This document shows, piece by piece, positions 1 to 8,555 of a stretch of 64,000 bases of DNA. The notes under the pieces are model-generated. The model did no database searches. It saw nothing but the letters and a program-made list of their open reading frames with translations, and was not told the DNA's origin. The position numbers and the translations under genes are program-made. Source of the DNA: Bacillus salipaludis. Lineage in GTDB: Bacteria > Bacillota > Bacilli > Bacillales_B > DSM-18226. The first letter of the stretch is position 1. Every line of letters begins with the position of its first letter. The stretch covers positions 310,001 to 374,000 of the forward strand of contig NZ_SMYO01000004.1 in NCBI RefSeq assembly GCF_004358205.1, written 5' to 3'.

Positions 1-357
1 TATGGCTCGGAAATTATTCGTGCCGCGATTATCTCAATCCCAAAAGGACAGTGGGAAGCAGGGTACTCGATCGGAATGTCTTATTCTCAAGTACTTAGAA
101 GAATTATTCTGCCTCAGGCTACAAGAGTCTCGATACCGCCATTATCAAACTCATTTATTAGTCTTGTAAAGGATACGTCGTTGGCATCTCTTGTTCTTTT
201 AACGGAGTTGTTTCGAAAGGCACAGGAAATTGCTGCAACCAATTATGAATTTTTATTGGTTTATAGTGAAGCGGCACTTATTTATTGGGTCATTTGCTTT
301 TTCCTTTCCATCCTTCAACAATCATTGGAAACGAGATTGGACCGCTATGTGTCTTAA
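1..357 (+). CDS. Polar amino-acid ABC transporter permease (5' end outside window)
   Basis: The frame is open from base 1, so these are the last ~118 residues of a membrane permease of a binding-protein-dependent importer. The EAA loop that contacts the ATPase is visible at once (SEIIRAAI, then [10 protein letters not shown]). Two hydrophobic segments follow, and the family-typical VKDTSLASL lies between them. The cognate ATPase starts 16 bp downstream, so the genes are one operon; the solute-binding protein should lie upstream of the window. The sequence resembles the His/Gln/Arg/cystine class (TcyB-like). The substrate cannot be fixed from this fragment. Confidence 0.9.
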   Translation, partial: YGSEIIRAAIISIPKGQWEAGYSIGMSYSQVLRRIILPQATRVSIPPLSNSFISLVKDTSLASLVLLTELFRKAQEIAATNYEFLLVYSEAALIYWVICFFLSILQQSLETRLDRYVS

Positions 358-373
358 GTAAAGGAGAATGACC

Positions 374-1108
374 ATGATATCAATTAAAGGACTATATAAG
401 CAATTTGATCAATTAGAAGTATTAAAAGGGATTGATCTTGAGGTGGAAAAAGGAAAGGTTGTTGTCATTATCGGCCCGTCCGGTTCTGGAAAAACAACGA
501 TGCTCCGCTGCCTGAATGTTTTGGAAACACCAACGAAGGGTGTAATTTCCATCGAAGGGAAAAGTCTTGATTTTTCTAATCCTGTTTCAAAGAAGAATAT
601 TGCTTCTTTTCGCCGCTTAACCGGTATGGTTTTTCAAAATTATAATTTATTCCCGCATAAAACTGCTGTGGAAAATGTGATGGAGGGGCCCATCATCGTA
701 AAGGGGCAGAGTAAGGATACGGCTCGTAAAAAAGCAGTGTCTCTTTTGGAAAAAGTCGGACTTGGTGACAAAATTGATTACTATCCTGCACAGCTTTCCG
801 GTGGACAGCAGCAGCGGGTAGGTATAGCAAGAGCGCTTGCAATGGAGCCGGAGGTTATGTTGTTTGATGAACCGACCTCAGCTCTAGACCCTGAACTTGT
901 CGGAGAGGTTCTTAAAGTAATGAAGGATCTTGCCCAAGAAGGAATGACGATGATTGTCGTTACCCATGAAATGCGCTTTGCCCGTGAAGCAGCGGATGAA
1001 GTTATTTTTATGGACCAGGGTGTTGTGGTTGAAAGAAACAAACCGGAAGAGATTTTCACGAATCCAAAAGAAGAGCGGACACGGAAATTTTTAAATATGA
1101 TTCAGTAA
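374..1108 (+). CDS. Polar amino-acid ABC transporter ATP-binding protein (TcyC/GlnQ-like)
   Basis: Cytoplasmic ATPase that powers the importer whose permease precedes it. It has Walker A (GPSGSGKT, ~31-38), the Q-loop ([11 protein letters not shown]), the ABC signature ([15 protein letters not shown]), Walker B ([13 protein letters not shown]) and the H-loop (VVTHEM). The length of 244 residues is normal for PAAT-family ATPases. I start at the second ATG (374), because AAAGGAG sits 7 bases before it, while the ATG at 368 touches the ribosome site. Overall wording is closest to my memory of B. subtilis TcyC (cystine), but substrate assignment is inference. A strong terminator follows directly. 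Confidence 0.9.
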   Translation: MISIKGLYKQFDQLEVLKGIDLEVEKGKVVVIIGPSGSGKTTMLRCLNVLETPTKGVISIEGKSLDFSNPVSKKNIASFRRLTGMVFQNYNLFPHKTAVENVMEGPIIVKGQSKDTARKKAVSLLEKVGLGDKIDYYPAQLSGGQQQRVGIARALAMEPEVMLFDEPTSALDPELVGEVLKVMKDLAQEGMTMIVVTHEMRFAREAADEVIFMDQGVVVERNKPEEIFTNPKEERTRKFLNMIQ

Positions 1109-1139
1109 AGTGTTATGGCTACGGTCATAGCACTTTTTG
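1107..1139 (+). terminator. Rho-independent terminator of the amino-acid ABC operon
   Basis: The arms 1107-1119 and 1124-1136 pair over 13 positions, two of them G-T wobbles. They close on a TACG tetraloop flanked by C and G, the very stable UNCG class, and are followed by a T run. Confidence 0.85.
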
Positions 1140-1156
1140 TTTTTCAAGCGAAGAAT

Positions 1157-1348
1157 GATAGTGCCCGTGCAAAGGGAAAAATCGTGAGCATGGGAACAAA
1201 CAGAAGTTGATAGTGCCCGTGTGAAGGGAAAAATCGTGAGCCCAAGAACAAACAGAGGTTGATAGTGCCGTTTCGGAGAAATAAACCAAGAGCATGGGCA
1301 CTTACAAGGATTCATAGTGCCTATGAAGAAAGGAAAAAAGAGAGTTCG
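1157..1348. repeat. Four degenerate 52-bp tandem repeats
   Basis: Units begin at 1157, 1209, 1261 and 1313, an exact 52-bp period. Units 1 and 2 are nearly identical (each starts GATAGTGCCCGTG and carries GGGAAAAATCGTGAGC); units 3 and 4 are more diverged, and unit 4 is incomplete. The period is not a multiple of three and no credible gene covers the array. With the two terminators this explains the gap 1109-1429. Confidence 0.85.
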
Positions 1349-1376
1349 CACACCATACATTGAGACAATTAACACA

Positions 1377-1419
1377 TAAAAGCAAAGGCTGCCTGTGTTT
1401 CTTTCATCACAGGCAGCCT
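1377..1419 (-). terminator. Terminator of the yuaF-floT operon
   Basis: The perfect 12-bp arms 1386-1397 and 1408-1419 (AGGCTGCCTGTG and its complement) are followed on the minus strand by TTTGCTTTT. The hairpin lies 10 bp past the floT stop codon. Confidence 0.85.
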
Positions 1420-1429
1420 CGTTTTCGTG

Positions 1430-2950
1430 CTATTCAGCTGTCTTTTTCACTTCTTCAGTCAATTTCTCAATGCTTCTTTTCACATTGGATTTACCTGAAT
1501 AATTCTCAATTAATTCCTTTACATCAATTCCACTTGAAGCTTTTAATGACTCTTGGAGACTCGCCATTAAGTTCGTCGCATAACTGGTGATTTTATTGGC
1601 ACCGCCATTCGCTCCCGATTCGCCACCCGTATCAACAACGGTAATTTTATCGATATTCGAAAGCGGGCTCGCCACCTGCTTCGCATATTCTGGAAGCATT
1701 TTGATCACCATGTCGAGAATCGCGGCTTGACCGAATTGTTCGAACGCCTCGGCAATTTTTTCTTTTGCTTCTGCCTCAGCAAGACCTTTCAAGCGAATAA
1801 TTTCAGCTTCGGATTGACCTTGTGCTTTCTGTGCTTCCGCTTTTGCAAGACCATCCATCCGGATACGTTCTGCCTCCGCTTTCGCCATTGCTTCAATCCG
1901 GTATTTATTGGCTTCCGCTTCCGCAATCTCTCTTGCCTTATTTGCAGCAGCTGCCTGCTCAACAGAGTAGCGGTCCGCATCCGCTTTTTTCTTTACTTCA
2001 GAATCGTACTGGCGCTCACGACGGAGAATTTCTTTTTCTTCCAGTTCAATTTGTTTTTGCCTTTCAATGATCTTAATCTGCATTTCCTGTTCCGTAACTT
2101 CTTGTTTCGATCTGGCACTTTCAAGATCATAGGCCATGTCGGCACGCGCCTTGGCAATATCCTGTTCACGGCGGAATTCAGCAATTTTCAACTGATTGAT
2201 TTTTTCTGCTTCAGCGATTTCTGTTGCTCGTTCCAATTCAGAACGCTTTGCTTCCTTAGATGCTTCCGCTTTTTTGATCCGTGTTTCTTTTTCTGCTTCA
2301 GCTGTAGCAATATCGGCATCACGCTTTACTTGAGCAATCCGTGGTTTACCTAATGAGTCTAGATAACCATTTTTATCACGGACATCTTTAATCGTGAACG
2401 ATACAATTGTTAAGCCCATTTTTGCCAGGTCTTGAGAAGCGACCCTTTGAACTTCCTGCGAGAATTTATCACGGTTTTTATAAATTTCTTCAACGGTCAT
2501 CGAACCAAGGATTGACCGCAGGTGACCTTCGAGGACTTCACGCGCTTCATTTTCTCGGTCTTCCTTTGCCTTTCCAAGAAATTGTTCTGCAGCTGTAGCA
2601 ATTTCACTAATCGACCCGCCAATTTTAATGATTGCTACCCCGTCAGCCATAACTGGTACGCCCTGTTCCGTATAAACCTCTGGGGTCGTAACCTCTAACT
2701 TACTGGAAAGAAGGCTGAGTGGTTTTGCTTGTTGAAATACTGGTAAAATAAAACTACCTCCGCCGCGGATAATTTTGATTTTATTACCCGATTCATCCAC
2801 ATGAACATTACGGTTTCCAAGGAAACTACCTGTTACAATCAGTGCCTCATCCGGCCCCGCGGTTTTATATTTTGTAATAAAAACTCCGATTAAGGCTATT
2901 AGAATTAATGCTACAATCCCAATAATCACCCAAATGATTCCAAAACCCAT
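1430..2950 (-). CDS. floT: Flotillin-like membrane scaffold protein FloT (YuaG)
   Basis: Organises functional membrane microdomains (lipid-raft-like) in Bacillus. The 506 residues show an N-terminal hydrophobic anchor (~4-26), an SPFH/PHB domain (~30-180), then a long Ala-Glu-Lys coiled coil with repeated AEA and EAEA elements (~190-370), the hallmark of flotillins, and a variable tail. Bacterial flotillins have no catalytic site. The gene lies 12 bp behind yuaF and they share one promoter and terminator. B. subtilis has a third gene, yuaI, in this operon; it is not present here. Confidence 0.95.
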   Translation of the reverse strand: MGFGIIWVIIGIVALILIALIGVFITKYKTAGPDEALIVTGSFLGNRNVHVDESGNKIKIIRGGGSFILPVFQQAKPLSLLSSKLEVTTPEVYTEQGVPVMADGVAIIKIGGSISEIATAAEQFLGKAKEDRENEAREVLEGHLRSILGSMTVEEIYKNRDKFSQEVQRVASQDLAKMGLTIVSFTIKDVRDKNGYLDSLGKPRIAQVKRDADIATAEAEKETRIKKAEASKEAKRSELERATEIAEAEKINQLKIAEFRREQDIAKARADMAYDLESARSKQEVTEQEMQIKIIERQKQIELEEKEILRRERQYDSEVKKKADADRYSVEQAAAANKAREIAEAEANKYRIEAMAKAEAERIRMDGLAKAEAQKAQGQSEAEIIRLKGLAEAEAKEKIAEAFEQFGQAAILDMVIKMLPEYAKQVASPLSNIDKITVVDTGGESGANGGANKITSYATNLMASLQESLKASSGIDVKELIENYSGKSNVKRSIEKLTEEVKKTAE

Positions 2951-2962
2951 TGAAACTCCCCC

Positions 2963-3508
2963 TTATATAAAACTTTCTATTTCTTGATTAATGGTAACCT
3001 GAAGGATCCCATTTTCAACTTGGACTACAAGTACCTTTGTACCATTTGGTATGGCCACGTCATCAAAGCTCGAAGCTGGTTTGGCAATTCTGCCGCTAAT
3101 ATTTTCAATCATGACTTCCCCAAATCCGTCTGCTGGAATGGCTGTGATAACTGTGCCAATTCTGCCGCGTAAATCACTTTCTTTATAAACAAGTGACTCT
3201 TCTGCCGACGATAAGGGAATAAGAACGAAAACATTTAATAATGTCACCACTATAAAAGCCACGACCGCAGAAATCCCCAAAATCAATCCGTAATGGAGCG
3301 ATGACAATTTTTCCAGCAGAAATCCAGAGGCTGAGAGTATGGTCACAAATGCAAAAATAAGGACCGGATTGAGAAAATGCAACCCGGCATCCCCGGCTCC
3401 ATGAAAATGAAATACATCTGCAAACAAAACATACAAAATGGTTAAAACACCTGAAATAATAAGTGCGTATAAATAGATGGTTTCTAAAGGAATGCTTAAC
3501 GGCTCCAT
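2963..3508 (-). CDS. yuaF: NfeD-like membrane protein YuaF
   Basis: Partner of the flotillin. The 181 residues have three hydrophobic segments (~10-28, 46-66, 75-100) followed by a C-terminal soluble NfeD/OB-fold domain (~112-175, containing DLRGRIGTV and the family-typical stretch GTKVLVVQVENG). NfeD proteins lacking the protease domain are usually encoded beside SPFH proteins and act with them in membrane organisation. AAAGGAGTGG precedes the ATG. It is the first gene of the operon, and a sigma-W promoter lies about 40 bp upstream, matching the known envelope-stress control of the B. subtilis orthologue. Confidence 0.92.
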   Translation of the reverse strand: MEPLSIPLETIYLYALIISGVLTILYVLFADVFHFHGAGDAGLHFLNPVLIFAFVTILSASGFLLEKLSSLHYGLILGISAVVAFIVVTLLNVFVLIPLSSAEESLVYKESDLRGRIGTVITAIPADGFGEVMIENISGRIAKPASSFDDVAIPNGTKVLVVQVENGILQVTINQEIESFI

Positions 3509-3545
3509 AAATAGGCACCACTCCTTTTCTTTGTCTATATTTGTA

Positions 3546-3574
3546 TATACGTATAAAATATGTAAAAAGTTTCA
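3546..3574 (-). promoter_or_regulatory. Sigma-W-type promoter of yuaF-floT
   Basis: On the minus strand TGAAAC (3574-3569) is followed after 17 bases by CGTATA (3551-3546). This matches the sigma-W consensus TGAAAC-N16/17-CGTA at the expected distance from yuaF. The B. subtilis yuaFGI operon is a known sigma-W target. Confidence 0.85.
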
Positions 3575-3666
3575 CATTTTCATTTTACCGGAAAAATTTG
3601 GTTGAAGGAAAGGTTTTTTAAAGGAAAATTTTGATTTTGATATATTAATATTTTCGCCCATTATAA

Positions 3667-3701
3667 AGCAAAAAAATAAGATGTCCTTGCAACAGGACAT
3701 C
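3667..3701 (-). terminator. Orphan minus-strand terminator hairpin
   Basis: The perfect 8-bp arms GATGTCCT (3680-3687) and AGGACATC (3694-3701) are followed on the minus strand by TTATTTTTTT. No gene lies upstream of it on that strand before the response-regulator gene, so it may end a short antisense or small RNA. It also shields the yuaF promoter region. Confidence 0.6.
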
Positions 3702-3824
3702 GGTATATAAAGAGAGAGGTTTAGGGAAAGAGGAGCCAGTGTTTCTTCCACTTTCGTTCTTACACCTACATATTAGCGGGAAAGATTGAAGATATGATGA
3801 AGAAGTTGTGGTGAATTTGTGAAG

Positions 3825-3853
3825 TTGAAAACATCACAGACATCAAATGTTAT
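3825..3853 (+). promoter_or_regulatory. Possible sigma-A promoter of the two-component operon
   Basis: TTGAAA (3825-3830), 17 bases, TGTTAT (3848-3853), 27 bp before the start codon. A TGTGAA-type direct repeat just upstream (3808-3824) could be a response-regulator site. Weak evidence. Confidence 0.4.
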
Positions 3854-3880
3854 AGTTAGGGTGAGAGGGAGTGGTGTCCG

Positions 3881-4591
3881 ATGAAAATTTTACTAGTAGA
3901 TGATGAAAGAAGAATAATCGAAGTTCTCGAAGCCTACCTCGAAAGGGAAGGATATGAGATGCATCGTGCAGATAATGGCATTGATGCTTTAAAAAAGGTG
4001 AAAAACGTCCAGCCTGATTTAATTATATTAGATTTGATGCTGCCGGATATTTCCGGTGAAGAGGTTTGCCATCTGGTCCGAAAAGAATCCGATGTTCCGA
4101 TTCTAATGCTGACAGCTAAATCGGCGGAGGATGACCGGATTAATGGGATCATTATCGGAGCTGATGACTATTTAACAAAGCCATTTAGCCCGAGAGAAGT
4201 GGTTGTTCGTGTACAAGCCATTCTACGTCGTGTGAAAAAATCAGAAAAAGTGGAACGGCTAGAATTCAACGGCAAAAAGCTTGCAATTGACCTAGAAAAA
4301 AAAGAAGTAACCATAAATGGACACGAAATTATGCTGACGCCGATAGAATATAAACTTTTAACTAATATGGCATTAAATCCGGGGAGAGTCTACAGCAGAA
4401 TGGATTTACTCGAAAAAATTCAGGATGAAGGCATGTTTTACGAAGGGTACGAGCGCAGTGTGGATACCCATATAAAGAATCTTCGTAAAAAAATTGAGTT
4501 GGAGTCACGGCAGCCGGAATTTATTTTAACTGTATTTGGCATGGGCTATAAATTTGGAGGAGTTGCCGATGCTGCAGACATTACGGTCTAA
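3881..4591 (+). CDS. OmpR/PhoB-family response regulator
   Basis: DNA-binding half of a two-component system. The receiver domain (1-115) has acidic D7/D8, phosphoacceptor D51 (LIILDLMLP), T78 and K100. The C-terminal winged helix (~130-228) has the family motif SVDTHIKNLRKK and ends with GMGYKFG. The start is preceded by GGGAGTGG. The kinase gene overlaps its end by 23 bp, so the two are translationally coupled. I could not assign it to a named B. subtilis pair, and the stimulus is unknown. Confidence 0.92.
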   Translation: MKILLVDDERRIIEVLEAYLEREGYEMHRADNGIDALKKVKNVQPDLIILDLMLPDISGEEVCHLVRKESDVPILMLTAKSAEDDRINGIIIGADDYLTKPFSPREVVVRVQAILRRVKKSEKVERLEFNGKKLAIDLEKKEVTINGHEIMLTPIEYKLLTNMALNPGRVYSRMDLLEKIQDEGMFYEGYERSVDTHIKNLRKKIELESRQPEFILTVFGMGYKFGGVADAADITV

Positions 4592-5948
4592 AATTCTTTT
4601 TTATTTATTATTAATCTCCATGATTGGCATTCTATTGGTCAGCTTTTTTATCCAATGGGGGTTTGAAGCGAGCTTTAAAAGCTATTTAGATCGTAATCGT
4701 GAAAAAAAGATTGAAAGAGTGATTGTTGAGATTGAAAAAGATTATAAAAAAAATGGCCATTTTACAAGTGACCCTGTTTTTAACCTGCTTCATGAGCATG
4801 CCATGACTGACCAGCTCTATTTTCAATTATTCGACCGTTTTGGCCGCCTGCAAATGGACTCCTCAAAAATTAGAGGAATGTTAAATAGCTTGGGATTAAC
4901 AGAACCGGTTACGATTGGCGAGGAGTGGCATACGAAATCCTATACGCTGAAGGTAGACCAAACGGTGATTGGGAAGCTAGTAGCCATATATCCAGAAGGA
5001 TTAATTGATGATGAGCATACATTTTTGCAAACCATTCAGTTATATATTTATGGAGCTGTTTGTTTGACCATTGTCCTAGCAATCCTTTTTAGTATGCTTT
5101 TTTCCAAAAAATTAACTTTGGGTTTGAAAAAACTCTCTTTTGCGGCAAATGAACTGCAGCAGCATAACCTTTCTGTCCGGATCCCTTTGGTAGGATTGCC
5201 GACAGAGGTAAAAGATTTAGCGATTTCGTTTAATAATCTGGCCGAATCCTTGGCGAAGGAAGAAATGCTGCGTAAGCAATTTACCGGTGATCTTGCTCAT
5301 GAACTAAGGACACCACTTACGACGTTAAGGAGCCAAATTGAAGCCTATCAGGATGAAGTTTGGGAACCAACACATGAGCGTTTACAACAGAGCCATGAGG
5401 AATTAATGCGTTTGGTTCGCCTTGTAAATGAGCTTGAAAAGCTGCTTGCAGCAGAAAACCCGCAAATTCGCTTGGAAAAAATCGAATTAGAAGCTGGAAG
5501 TGTCCTTGCGGCTTTATGGGATATGTTTTTACCAGTGTTTAATGAAAAAGGTGTTCATCTTGATATTGTTGAACCTGGGGAGGAAGAAATGTTTTTTGCG
5601 GATAAAGACCGCTTAGTGCAAATCCTTTCAAACGTTCTAAATAATGCATTGAAATACACGCTGGAAGGTAAAAATGTTAGGATTTCGGTTCTTACCAATG
5701 AAGAGGGGTATGTTGGATTTCAGATTGTGGATGAAGGCTCTGGAATCGCAGAGGATGATATTCCCCATATTTTTGAACGATTTTATCGGGGTGACAAATC
5801 TCGTGACCGTAAAACAGGCGGTGTCGGGATTGGCCTATCCATTGTAAAGGCTTTGATGGACGCCCACCAAGGAATGGTCAAGGTTAAAAGTACAGTAAAC
5901 ATTGGAACAAGCATTACGCTGTGGTTTCCAAGGGAAATTAAAAATTGA
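4569..5948 (+). CDS. Sensor histidine kinase
   Basis: Membrane sensor of 459 residues. It has TM1 (~8-29), an extracytoplasmic sensing region (~30-152), TM2 (~156-178), HAMP (~180-232), a HisKA domain with H244 in AHELRTPL, then N-box (NVLNNALKYT), G1 (DEGSGI), F-box (FERFYRG) and G2 (GVGIGLSI). All ATP-binding motifs are intact. The start chosen is the ATG at 4569, with GGAGG 9 bases upstream inside the regulator gene. The extracellular part has no recognisable named domain, so the ligand is unknown. Confidence 0.9.
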   Translation: MLQTLRSKILFYLLLISMIGILLVSFFIQWGFEASFKSYLDRNREKKIERVIVEIEKDYKKNGHFTSDPVFNLLHEHAMTDQLYFQLFDRFGRLQMDSSKIRGMLNSLGLTEPVTIGEEWHTKSYTLKVDQTVIGKLVAIYPEGLIDDEHTFLQTIQLYIYGAVCLTIVLAILFSMLFSKKLTLGLKKLSFAANELQQHNLSVRIPLVGLPTEVKDLAISFNNLAESLAKEEMLRKQFTGDLAHELRTPLTTLRSQIEAYQDEVWEPTHERLQQSHEELMRLVRLVNELEKLLAAENPQIRLEKIELEAGSVLAALWDMFLPVFNEKGVHLDIVEPGEEEMFFADKDRLVQILSNVLNNALKYTLEGKNVRISVLTNEEGYVGFQIVDEGSGIAEDDIPHIFERFYRGDKSRDRKTGGVGIGLSIVKALMDAHQGMVKVKSTVNIGTSITLWFPREIKN

Positions 5949-5972
5949 AAATGCCCGCCGTCATAGGCGGGT
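5949..5972 (-). terminator. Weak hairpin between kinase and yueD genes
   Basis: CCCGCC (5954-5959) pairs with GGCGGG (5966-5971). On the minus strand it is followed by a T-rich but interrupted tract, so it fits yueD better than the kinase gene. Confidence 0.45.
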
Positions 5973-6727
5973 CAGATTAGGTCATTCACATTATAGATTC
6001 TGCCGGTTTCTGCTTCACCGCTAAGGGCAAGGTCAACAAGTGCATTCGCTACTTTTTCCGGTGGAAGCAGCAAGCTTTTTTCTTTAAACTCTTTAAAGTG
6101 CTCAAGCTCCTTAAATGCTTCATTGGATGAGGAACGAATGGTTTCCTGCATTTTTGTGTCCATAATTCCAGGACTTAGGGCATATATTTTATGAGTCGAT
6201 TTTGCCGCAGCCTGCTCTAAGGCAACCGTTTGGGTAAACATATTTAACCCGGCTTTTGCGCTGCAATAAATGCTCCAGCCCTCAATCGAACGAACTGCTG
6301 CACCTGAAGTGATATTAATGACCTGAAGGCTTGTATTGGCCTGCTGGGCTTTCTTTAAAAATAGATTGGTAATTAGAATGGGGGCAATTAAATTCACATC
6401 GATATTGCGAATGATGGGGGTTTGGTCTAAATTGCCCACTGTATGAATCGGTTCAATCACCCCTGCATTGTTAAATAAAAAAATTTCTTCAGGATTTTTA
6501 AGAAAAATATAATGGGTGATGAGCATAAAGATTTCCTGTACTTCCTCTTCTATAGACAAGTTGCAGGAATAGTGTTTATAGTAATTTCCTTTTTCAGCTG
6601 CTAATTGTTTAATTTCCTCATTTTCTGTCCGGGAAACAGAAATGACTGCTATTTCTTCCATTAGTAATCTTTTCGCAATCGCTTCACCTAAGCCTTTTGA
6701 AGCCCCTGTAATAATAGCGTATCTCAT
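5972..6727 (-). CDS. yueD: Short-chain dehydrogenase, YueD-like (benzil reductase family)
   Basis: NAD(P)-dependent cytoplasmic oxidoreductase of 251 residues. The Rossmann motif TGASKGLG is at the N terminus, NNAG at mid-protein, and the catalytic Ser in NITSGA lies before YCSAK, so the Ser-Tyr-Lys set is complete. The spacing and the IYALSPGIMDTKMQ region resemble B. subtilis YueD, which reduces benzil to (S)-benzoin in vitro; the physiological substrate is unknown. Transcribed alone, divergent from azoR. Confidence 0.8.
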   Translation of the reverse strand: MRYAIITGASKGLGEAIAKRLLMEEIAVISVSRTENEEIKQLAAEKGNYYKHYSCNLSIEEEVQEIFMLITHYIFLKNPEEIFLFNNAGVIEPIHTVGNLDQTPIIRNIDVNLIAPILITNLFLKKAQQANTSLQVINITSGAAVRSIEGWSIYCSAKAGLNMFTQTVALEQAAAKSTHKIYALSPGIMDTKMQETIRSSSNEAFKELEHFKEFKEKSLLLPPEKVANALVDLALSGEAETGRIYNVNDLI

Positions 6728-6869
6728 GTCATCCCCCTAGATTCTTTTTGAATATTGTATTCCTCTTTTTTCCTTAAATCAACCAATCGTTCAGAAATTG
6801 TTCAAAAGTGAGCATACAAGATTGTAGTACTATAGACGTAAGAACTTTATATTAAAGGATGAGATTTTG

Positions 6870-7544
6870 ATGACAAAGCTTCTTTATATAACTGTTAACC
6901 CAAAAAGGGATGGAAAGCTTTCAAAAGGAATGCAAATTGGTGAGGTTTTTCTTGAGGCTTTCAAGAAAGAAATCCCGGATGTGGAAATTGCACAGATGCA
7001 TTTATATGACATGGAAATCCCGGAAATTGATATGGATTTAATGTACGCACGTGCCAAGCTATCCTTTATGGGACAAACTTTTGACCAATTATCAAAGACT
7101 GAGCAAACCAAAATAACGAAAATGCATACTCTTGCGGATCAGTTTATTGATGCGGATGCGGATTATTATGTCTTTGTCACACCGCTATGGAACCTTGGGT
7201 CTCCAGCCATATTAAAATCCTTTCTTGATAATCTATTTATTGTTGGAAAAACCTTTATCAACACAGAGGATGGTCCTAAAGGGCTACTAACTGGAAGAAA
7301 AGCGATTCATATTCAAACACGCGGAGGCATTTATTCAACAGGACCTATGGCTGATTTTGAATTTGGCGACCGTTTTTTAACGACAGCATTAGGCTTCCTT
7401 GGTTTGGAAATGATGGACTCAATTATTGCTGAAGGAACAGATCATTATCCAAAACAGGTACCGGAGATCATGGCAAGGGCCAAACAAGAAGCCATGGAAA
7501 AAGCAAAGGCAATGGCAAAAGAAACAGCTATCATTAGCAACTAA
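6870..7544 (+). CDS. azoR: FMN-dependent NADH-azoreductase
   Basis: Flavodoxin-fold quinone/azo reductase that uses FMN and NADH, cytoplasmic, thought to detoxify quinones and thiol-reactive compounds. The 224 residues begin LLYITVNPK, have the FMN-binding PLWNLGSPAILKSFLD region (~105-125) and RGGIYSTG. I start at the ATG at 6870, which has AAAGGATGAG just upstream, rather than the TTG directly before it. Monocistronic, closed by a strong terminator shared with the convergent uppP. Confidence 0.88.
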   Translation: MTKLLYITVNPKRDGKLSKGMQIGEVFLEAFKKEIPDVEIAQMHLYDMEIPEIDMDLMYARAKLSFMGQTFDQLSKTEQTKITKMHTLADQFIDADADYYVFVTPLWNLGSPAILKSFLDNLFIVGKTFINTEDGPKGLLTGRKAIHIQTRGGIYSTGPMADFEFGDRFLTTALGFLGLEMMDSIIAEGTDHYPKQVPEIMARAKQEAMEKAKAMAKETAIISN

Positions 7545-7572
7545 AGCGGCTCAGATGGTGAGCCGCTTTTTT
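7544..7572. terminator. Terminator between azoR and uppP
   Basis: The 10-bp arms AAGCGGCTCA (7544-7553) and its complement (7559-7568) are followed by a T run on the plus strand. It overlaps the end of uppP, so it mainly serves azoR. Confidence 0.85.
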
Positions 7573-8353
7573 AAAACTTACCTGTTAATTGGAAAAACAA
7601 GACCGCAAATCCTAAAATCCAGACATAAATAGCAAAGGGCCTTAAGGAATGCTTTTTCAAAAATCCAACCATCCATTTGACAGCAATATAACCAAATATT
7701 GCGGAGGATACAATCCCAACTAATAACGCCGATAAAGAAATGGTTTCACCCTTGCCCTCGAATAATTCAAAAGACTGAAGGACTACAGCACCTGCAATCG
7801 CCGGTGTTGATAGGAGAAAGGAAAAGTAAGCCGCTGTTTCGCGGTCCAATTTTCTCCATAATGCGGCAACAATGGTCATACCAGAGCGGGAGATAGCTGG
7901 AAAAATCGCAGCTGCTTGAAAAGTGCCAATAATAAATGCATCCTTATAGCTGATTTGGTCCATTTTTTTATAGCCATTTTTTGCTGAATCCGCAAACCAA
8001 AGGAAAACCCCTGTAATTAAGAACTCCCAGCCGATTGTGGCTCCTGTTTTAGAAATTTCATCAAAATAATCCTTAAAGGTCAACCCAATAAGAACGGCTG
8101 GAATGGTTCCAATAATTAATAATAAAGTTAATTTGCTAAATGGCTTCTTGATGATATAGATGAACTCGTTCTTGTAAAATACCAATACAGCAAGCAGGGT
8201 TCCAAGATGGAGCATGGTATCCAATAAAAGCCCCGCTTCCTGCAAGCCAAACAAATTTCTACCTAAGTATAGGTGGCCTGTACTACTGATTGGTAAAAAC
8301 TCTGTTAATCCCTGAATAATTCCGAGCACCAGTGCTTCAAGTTTGGTTAACAT
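7571..8353 (-). CDS. uppP: Undecaprenyl-diphosphatase UppP (BacA)
   Basis: Integral membrane enzyme that dephosphorylates undecaprenyl diphosphate to recycle the lipid carrier of cell-wall synthesis; extra copies give bacitracin resistance. At 260 residues it is normal for the family and very hydrophobic, with about eight membrane segments. The two catalytic motifs are present: EFLPISSTGHL near residue 20 and the PAISRSG motif near residue 155. Single-gene unit. No promoter could be called in the 200 bp to the next gene. Confidence 0.95.
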   Translation of the reverse strand: MLTKLEALVLGIIQGLTEFLPISSTGHLYLGRNLFGLQEAGLLLDTMLHLGTLLAVLVFYKNEFIYIIKKPFSKLTLLLIIGTIPAVLIGLTFKDYFDEISKTGATIGWEFLITGVFLWFADSAKNGYKKMDQISYKDAFIIGTFQAAAIFPAISRSGMTIVAALWRKLDRETAAYFSFLLSTPAIAGAVVLQSFELFEGKGETISLSALLVGIVSSAIFGYIAVKWMVGFLKKHSLRPFAIYVWILGFAVLFFQLTGKF

Positions 8354-8555
8354 ATTTTCCCTCTCTTTTATGGTAATGGAAAGCTTGTTTACTTTATAAA
8401 TATTCGTAAAAAGGCGGGCTATTCAATTATTTATTAAATTTCTCCTTATCTTCTCTCTAAGATTAGCAAATAATTGGATTGTTTAAGTAAAAATAGTGCA
8501 AAAGCTTTTCATTGTCCATAAAATAGAAGTAAGTATGTTGGAGGGGAGAAGCACA

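Noticed and set aside
1157..1348. Tandem 52-bp units as a CRISPR array
   Set aside because: The units follow each other without unique spacers, and there are no cas genes.
1727..2353. Long plus-strand open frame antisense to floT
   Set aside because: It is a by-product of the Ala/Glu/Lys-rich coiled-coil coding sequence; Cys/Phe-rich product, no ribosome site.
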